Assembly: GCF_023700755.1 (NCBI RefSeq)
Contig: NZ_JAMKOJ010000001.1
Location: forward strand, 434,001-498,000
Direction: 5' to 3'
Length of the DNA: 64,000 nucleotides
Origin: Allorhizobium sonneratiae
Lineage (GTDB): Bacteria > Pseudomonadota > Alphaproteobacteria > Rhizobiales > Rhizobiaceae
Every line of letters starts with the position of its first letter. Position 1 is the first letter of the stretch. The notes under the pieces were generated by a model that saw only the letters and a program-made list of their open reading frames with translations, was not told the origin of the DNA and searched no databases. Shown piece by piece: positions 60,634 through 64,000 of the stretch. A program made the translations under genes and the position numbers.

Positions 60634-61650
60634 TTACTTGGCGTTCTTGACGAATGCGGTCGTATAGGTCTTGGCAAGGTCGATCTGCTTGCCCTTGACG
60701 TTTTTCGAGAATTCGGAAAGCACGGCAAGAACCGTCTTCGGGCCATCTTCCGGCATCACGCCGTCGGGCGTGAACATGCCTTTGCCCGCGTCAAGCGCCT
60801 TGATATAACCTTCCTTGTCGCCGACATAGAAATCCTTGGGCATCTTGTCGGCGATTTCGGCAGCCGAATGCGTGTGGATATAGTGCAGCGTCTTGACGAA
60901 GGCGTTGGCGAGCTTCTGGACCTCGTCCTTATGGGCGTTGACCCATGAGGTTTCCATATAAAGCGAAGCGGCCGGATAGGTGCCGCCCAGAGCTTCGCGG
61001 GTCTTGTCCACGGTGCGCAGATCGACCAGAACCTTGGCTTCGCCGGTTTTCACCATGCGCGAAATCGTCGGTTCCGTGGTCATGCCGCCCTGAATCTGGC
61101 CCTGCTGCATGGCAGCGATGAAGGTGCCGCCCGCGCCAACCGGAAGGGTGACGATGTCGCCGGGCTTCAGGCCCGCCTTGGCGGCCATGTAAAGCGTCAG
61201 AAAATTGGTCGAAGAGCCGAGGCCGGTGACGCCGAGCGTCTTGCCCTTGAAATCGGCAAAGGTCTTGATGTCCGGGTTTTTCGCCGAGACCAGCTCAACC
61301 TCGCCCGGGGCCTGGCTGAATTGCACGACGGATTCGACATATTTACCCTTGGCCTGCAGATCGACGCAGTGATCGTAAAAACCGACAACGCCCTGAACCG
61401 CGCCGGCCAGCAGCTGGTTTTCCGCATCAACACCGGCCGCTTCGTTCAGAAGCTCGACATCAAGGCCTTCTTCCTTGAAATAGCCGAGGCTTTCGGCAAG
61501 CTTTGCCGGCAGATAGATCTGCTTCTCATAACCGCCGACCATGATTGTGATCTTGTCGGCAGCGTGCGACAGGGTGGTCGTCGCCATCAGGCTTGCGGCT
61601 GCGGCAAGGGTCAGGGACATCGAACGCAGGATTGCGCGTCTGGAACGCAT
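60634..61650 (-). CDS. ABC transporter substrate-binding protein, NMT1/SsuA-like
   Basis: A 338-residue periplasmic protein with a basic, hydrophobic signal peptide (R-S-R-R-A-I-L-R-S..., cleaved near A-S/H-A-A at 31). It has the NMT1 pattern (L-A-E-S-L-G-Y-F-K-E-E-G-L-D-V-E-L, T-L-G-V-T-G-L-G-S-S-T). It begins the importer operon with a strong GAGGAGG site. Ligand not deducible by eye. Confidence 0.88.
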   Translation of the reverse strand: MRSRRAILRSMSLTLAAAASLMATTTLSHAADKITIMVGGYEKQIYLPAKLAESLGYFKEEGLDVELLNEAAGVDAENQLLAGAVQGVVGFYDHCVDLQAKGKYVESVVQFSQAPGEVELVSAKNPDIKTFADFKGKTLGVTGLGSSTNFLTLYMAAKAGLKPGDIVTLPVGAGGTFIAAMQQGQIQGGMTTEPTISRMVKTGEAKVLVDLRTVDKTREALGGTYPAASLYMETSWVNAHKDEVQKLANAFVKTLHYIHTHSAAEIADKMPKDFYVGDKEGYIKALDAGKGMFTPDGVMPEDGPKTVLAVLSEFSKNVKGKQIDLAKTYTTAFVKNAK

Positions 61651-61846
61651 GAAGAGCCTCCTCTTGTTGTCTTGCAGTGTCTTGCCATCATCTCTGCCAG
61701 AATTGGCAGCACAGGCTCGACATGCCTCTCTCTCAAACAGTATGCATGGCGCCAGCCTCTGCTGGCGTCTCCTCCACGATACGTGAATGCAAGATTAACA
61801 AGGCAAGCTTTCAGTCAGCTTTCAGTCAGCCGTCTTCCCTCAATTT
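61651..61846. other. Intergenic region between guaD and the importer, with hairpin
   Basis: Contains CGCCAGC (61750-61756) / GCTGGCG (61761-61767) with loop CTCT. On the - strand it lacks a clear T run, so it may be a weak terminator for guaD or an attenuator before the importer. A tandem CAGCTTTCAGT-like repeat lies near 61810-61825. Confidence 0.45.
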
Positions 61847-63148
61847 TTAAGGCTTGCTGGCCACACCCGCCACATAGGTTTCCACCACTGAGCGGTCGTC
61901 GCCCAATGTTTGCATCAGAAACAGCTCTTCCGTCAGGCTGTTCACGGCCTCCATTTTCAAGGCCATGGCAGGCGTTGCCGCAGCGTTAAGCACCACGAGA
62001 TCGGCCTCGGTTCCAGCCTCCAGCGTGCCGATACGGTCAGAGAGCGAAAGTGCTTCGGCATTACCGAGGGTCATATGATAGAAGCTTTCCAGCGGGTTCA
62101 GCCGTTCTCCCAGCAATTGCTGGATCTTGTAGGCTTCATCCAGCGTTTTCAGCATGGAATAGCTGGTGCCGCCGCCGATATCGGTGGCAAGTGCCACGCG
62201 CACCGGCTTTTCGCGTCTCTGGATCGCTTTCAGCGGAAACAGGCCGGAGCCGAGGAAAAGGTTTGATGTCGGGCAATGCACCGCGACCGAACCCGTCTCC
62301 GACAATGCATCCGCCTCCCGCGCCGAAAGATGGATGGCGTGCCCGAAGAGGGTTTTCGCCCCCAGGAGGCCGTAACGGGCATAAACATCCGTATAGTCGA
62401 TTGACTCCGGGTAAAGGCTGGCGGTGAAGTCGATTTCCTCACGGTTTTCGGAAAGATGCGTCTGGATGTGCAAGTCCGGGTATTCGTAAGCCAGTGCCTG
62501 CGCACGCTCCATCTGTTCCGGCGTCGAGGTGATGGCGAAACGTGGCGTGATCGCCACCATGTTGCGCCCGCGCCCATGCCAGCTTTCGATCAGTTCCTTC
62601 GTCTCGTCATAGCCGGATTGCGGCGTATCGAGCAGGCCTTGCGGCGCGTTGCGGTCCATCATCACCTTGCCGGCGATCATGCGGGTGCCGCGTCTGGCGC
62701 TTTCGGCAAAGAAGGCATCGGCAGAGGTCTTGTGCACCGAGCAATAGGCCACCGCCGTCGTCGTGCCCTGTCGCAGGAACTCGTCGAAGAAATGGCGGGC
62801 AATACGCTCGGCATGGGCGGTTTCGACGAACCGGCATTCCTCGGGAAAGGTGTAGGTGTTCAGCCATTCCAGCAGATTGGCGGCATAGGAGCCGATCACC
62901 TGCATCTGCGGAAAATGCACATGGCAGTCGATGAAGCCGGGCAGGATCAGATGCGGGCGATGATCGATCTCGTTGACGGCCTCTCCGGCCTCGGCTTTCA
63001 CCGCGTCATAGGCGCCGGATGCGAGGATCAACCCGTTTTCCATCAGCACCGCACCGTCGCTTTCATAAAGATAGCTGTCGCAGTCATCGAGGCCAAGCGG
63101 GGCGCGGCGGAAGGAGAGGAGGCGGCCGCGAACAAGGGTTTTGGTCAT
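61847..63148 (-). CDS. guaD: Guanine deaminase
   Basis: The 433-residue amidohydrolase converts guanine to xanthine. Metal ligands are in G-F-I-D-C-H-V-H-F-P-Q near residue 75, Q-T-H-L-S-E-N near 235, F-G-H-A-I-H-L near 270 and A-T-D-I-G-G-G-T-S near 325. It lies one base after puuD and is thus co-transcribed with urate oxidation, feeding guanine into the same pathway. Confidence 0.93.
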   Translation of the reverse strand: MTKTLVRGRLLSFRRAPLGLDDCDSYLYESDGAVLMENGLILASGAYDAVKAEAGEAVNEIDHRPHLILPGFIDCHVHFPQMQVIGSYAANLLEWLNTYTFPEECRFVETAHAERIARHFFDEFLRQGTTTAVAYCSVHKTSADAFFAESARRGTRMIAGKVMMDRNAPQGLLDTPQSGYDETKELIESWHGRGRNMVAITPRFAITSTPEQMERAQALAYEYPDLHIQTHLSENREEIDFTASLYPESIDYTDVYARYGLLGAKTLFGHAIHLSAREADALSETGSVAVHCPTSNLFLGSGLFPLKAIQRREKPVRVALATDIGGGTSYSMLKTLDEAYKIQQLLGERLNPLESFYHMTLGNAEALSLSDRIGTLEAGTEADLVVLNAAATPAMALKMEAVNSLTEELFLMQTLGDDRSVVETYVAGVASKP

Positions 63149-63149
63149 T

Positions 63150-64000
63150 CTATCTTGCCTTTATGGCGCTCTCATACCAAGCGGTGAGAAGGGCGCGGTC
63201 TTTCGGGGTGACATCGGTGACATTGCCGGGCGGCATGGCGTGGCTCAATCCTGCTTCCAGATAGATCTCGCGGGCATGGGCGGCAATCTCTTTATCGGTG
63301 TCGAATTTGACGTTTTTCGGCGGGAAGGTCAGCCCCTCCCAGACAGGATCTGCCGCATGGCACATGGAGCAGCGCGCCTGAACCACGCTTTTGGCCGCAG
63401 CAAAATGCGGATCGGCGAGGAATTTCTCCTGCATTGGCGAAAGCGAAGAGAACGTGCCTTCATCCGGGCGTTTTGCCGTCGACAGCCACATGATGGCGAT
63501 GAAGATGACCACCGTCACCATCCAGGTCCACAGCGGACGGCCCTTGCGGGCATGCACGGTGTTGAACCAGTGGCGGATGGTGACGCCCATCAGGAAGACC
63601 AGCGCGGCGATGATCCAGTTGTACATCGTGGCAAAAGCCAGCGGATAGTGGTTCGACAACATGAAGAACACCACCGGCAGCGTCAGGTAATTGTTGTGCA
63701 GCGAGCGCTGCTTGGCGATGCGGCCATATTTCGGGTCGGGCGTGCGGCCCGCGATCAGATCGGCCACCACTACGCGCTGGTTCGGCATGATGATGAAGAA
63801 GACGTTGCCCGTCATGATCGTCGCGGTAAAGGCGCCGAGATGGAGAAAGGCGGCGCGACCGGTAAACACATGGGTATAGCCCCAGGCCATGGCGACCAGC
63901 AGGATATACAGCAGGATCATCAGCCCCCAGGTGTTGCGGCCAAGCGGGGATTTGCACAAAAGATCATAAATGATCCAGCCGATGGCAAGCGAGGCCAGCG
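63150..64000 (-). CDS. puuD: Urate hydroxylase PuuD, C-terminal part (cut by window end)
   Basis: The frame remains open to base 64000, so the N-terminus lies outside the window. The visible 283 residues contain several membrane segments (W-G-L-M-I-L-L-Y-I-L-L-V-A-M-A-W-G and others), N-Q-R-V-V-V-A-D and L-H-N-N-Y-L-T-L-P-V. The C-terminal cytochrome c domain has C-S-M-C-H for haem and M-P-P-G-N-V as axial ligand region. PuuD oxidises urate to 5-hydroxyisourate in the membrane and passes electrons to the respiratory chain. Confidence 0.92.
   Translation of the reverse strand, partial: LASLAIGWIIYDLLCKSPLGRNTWGLMILLYILLVAMAWGYTHVFTGRAAFLHLGAFTATIMTGNVFFIIMPNQRVVVADLIAGRTPDPKYGRIAKQRSLHNNYLTLPVVFFMLSNHYPLAFATMYNWIIAALVFLMGVTIRHWFNTVHARKGRPLWTWMVTVVIFIAIMWLSTAKRPDEGTFSSLSPMQEKFLADPHFAAAKSVVQARCSMCHAADPVWEGLTFPPKNVKFDTDKEIAAHAREIYLEAGLSHAMPPGNVTDVTPKDRALLTAWYESAIKAR

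Noticed and set aside
1-64000. CRISPR arrays, rRNA genes, retrons or diversity-generating repeats
   Set aside because: No regularly spaced repeats, rRNA sequence, reverse transcriptase motif or template/variable repeat pair was seen.

Overview
The window is a piece of a Rhizobiaceae chromosome (Agrobacterium / Allorhizobium / Rhizobium group). Supporting evidence is the high-GC coding sequence, a eukaryotic-type glutamine synthetase II gene (glnII) behind a sigma-54 promoter with a DUF2735 neighbour, and short rhizobial intergenic palindromes. A complete set of ureide-type purine degradation genes (puuD, uraH, uraD, allA, puuE, guaD) points the same way.

Positions 1 to about 32,220 are the late half and right end of a Mu-like transposable prophage. 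The left end, with repressor and transposase, lies outside the window. All backbone genes are on the + strand: endolysin tail end and membrane proteins (1-1293), DUF1804 / terminase / portal / Mu F-like protein / gpG (1283-6955), protease, decoration and capsid proteins (11181-14002), gp36-gp37-gp38-like proteins, contractile sheath and tube (14099-17115), a frameshifted chaperone pair and tape measure (17173-20450), and P2-like U, X, D, V, W, J, I and fibre genes (20450-29463). The start of one gene usually overlaps the stop of the previous one. The Mu F-like protein appears to end in a BECR-fold nuclease domain.

Two AT-richer cargo blocks interrupt this operon. Block 1 (6966 to about 11100) is one large antisense gene for a PD-(D/E)XK nuclease fused to a STAND NTPase, an architecture typical of Avs-like anti-phage defence. 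Block 2 (about 22700-25390) is a scrapyard with a PIN-domain remnant, a very AT-rich stretch, a seven-repeat propeller-like protein, two fused IS remnants and a truncated small gene. Each block is followed by an almost identical hairpin (GACCGGAC-N5-GTCCGGTC) where the backbone resumes.

The most interesting system is at the right end (29634-32113), where Mu carries com-mom. Here a Com-like zinc-finger gene is followed by a 65-residue protein, a protein with two ParB-like domains plus a SAM methyltransferase domain, and a close relative of CmoA, the enzyme that makes carboxy-S-adenosylmethionine. The last three are chained by overlapping starts. I propose a DNA hypermodification cassette that replaces Mom and uses a modified SAM cofactor. 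Carboxymethylation would be chemically close to Mom's carbamoylmethyl mark. Two 22-bp-spaced repeats at 32173 and 32195 look like transposase sites of the right end, followed by host tRNA-Arg(CCG).

From 32.3 kb on the genes are chromosomal: MarR regulator, J-like protein, large hybrid histidine kinase, a split and divergent MnmC pair, DUF1045 / puuE, a TPR-ATP-grasp fusion, a PAS chemotaxis receptor, the ATP-grasp / alpha-E / transglutaminase operon, a zinc alcohol dehydrogenase, uraD, DUF2735, glnII, allA-uraH-phosphodiesterase, a two-component system, a frameshifted HIT gene, a PH-like membrane protein, an ABC importer of the SsuABC type, guaD and puuD (cut by the window end).
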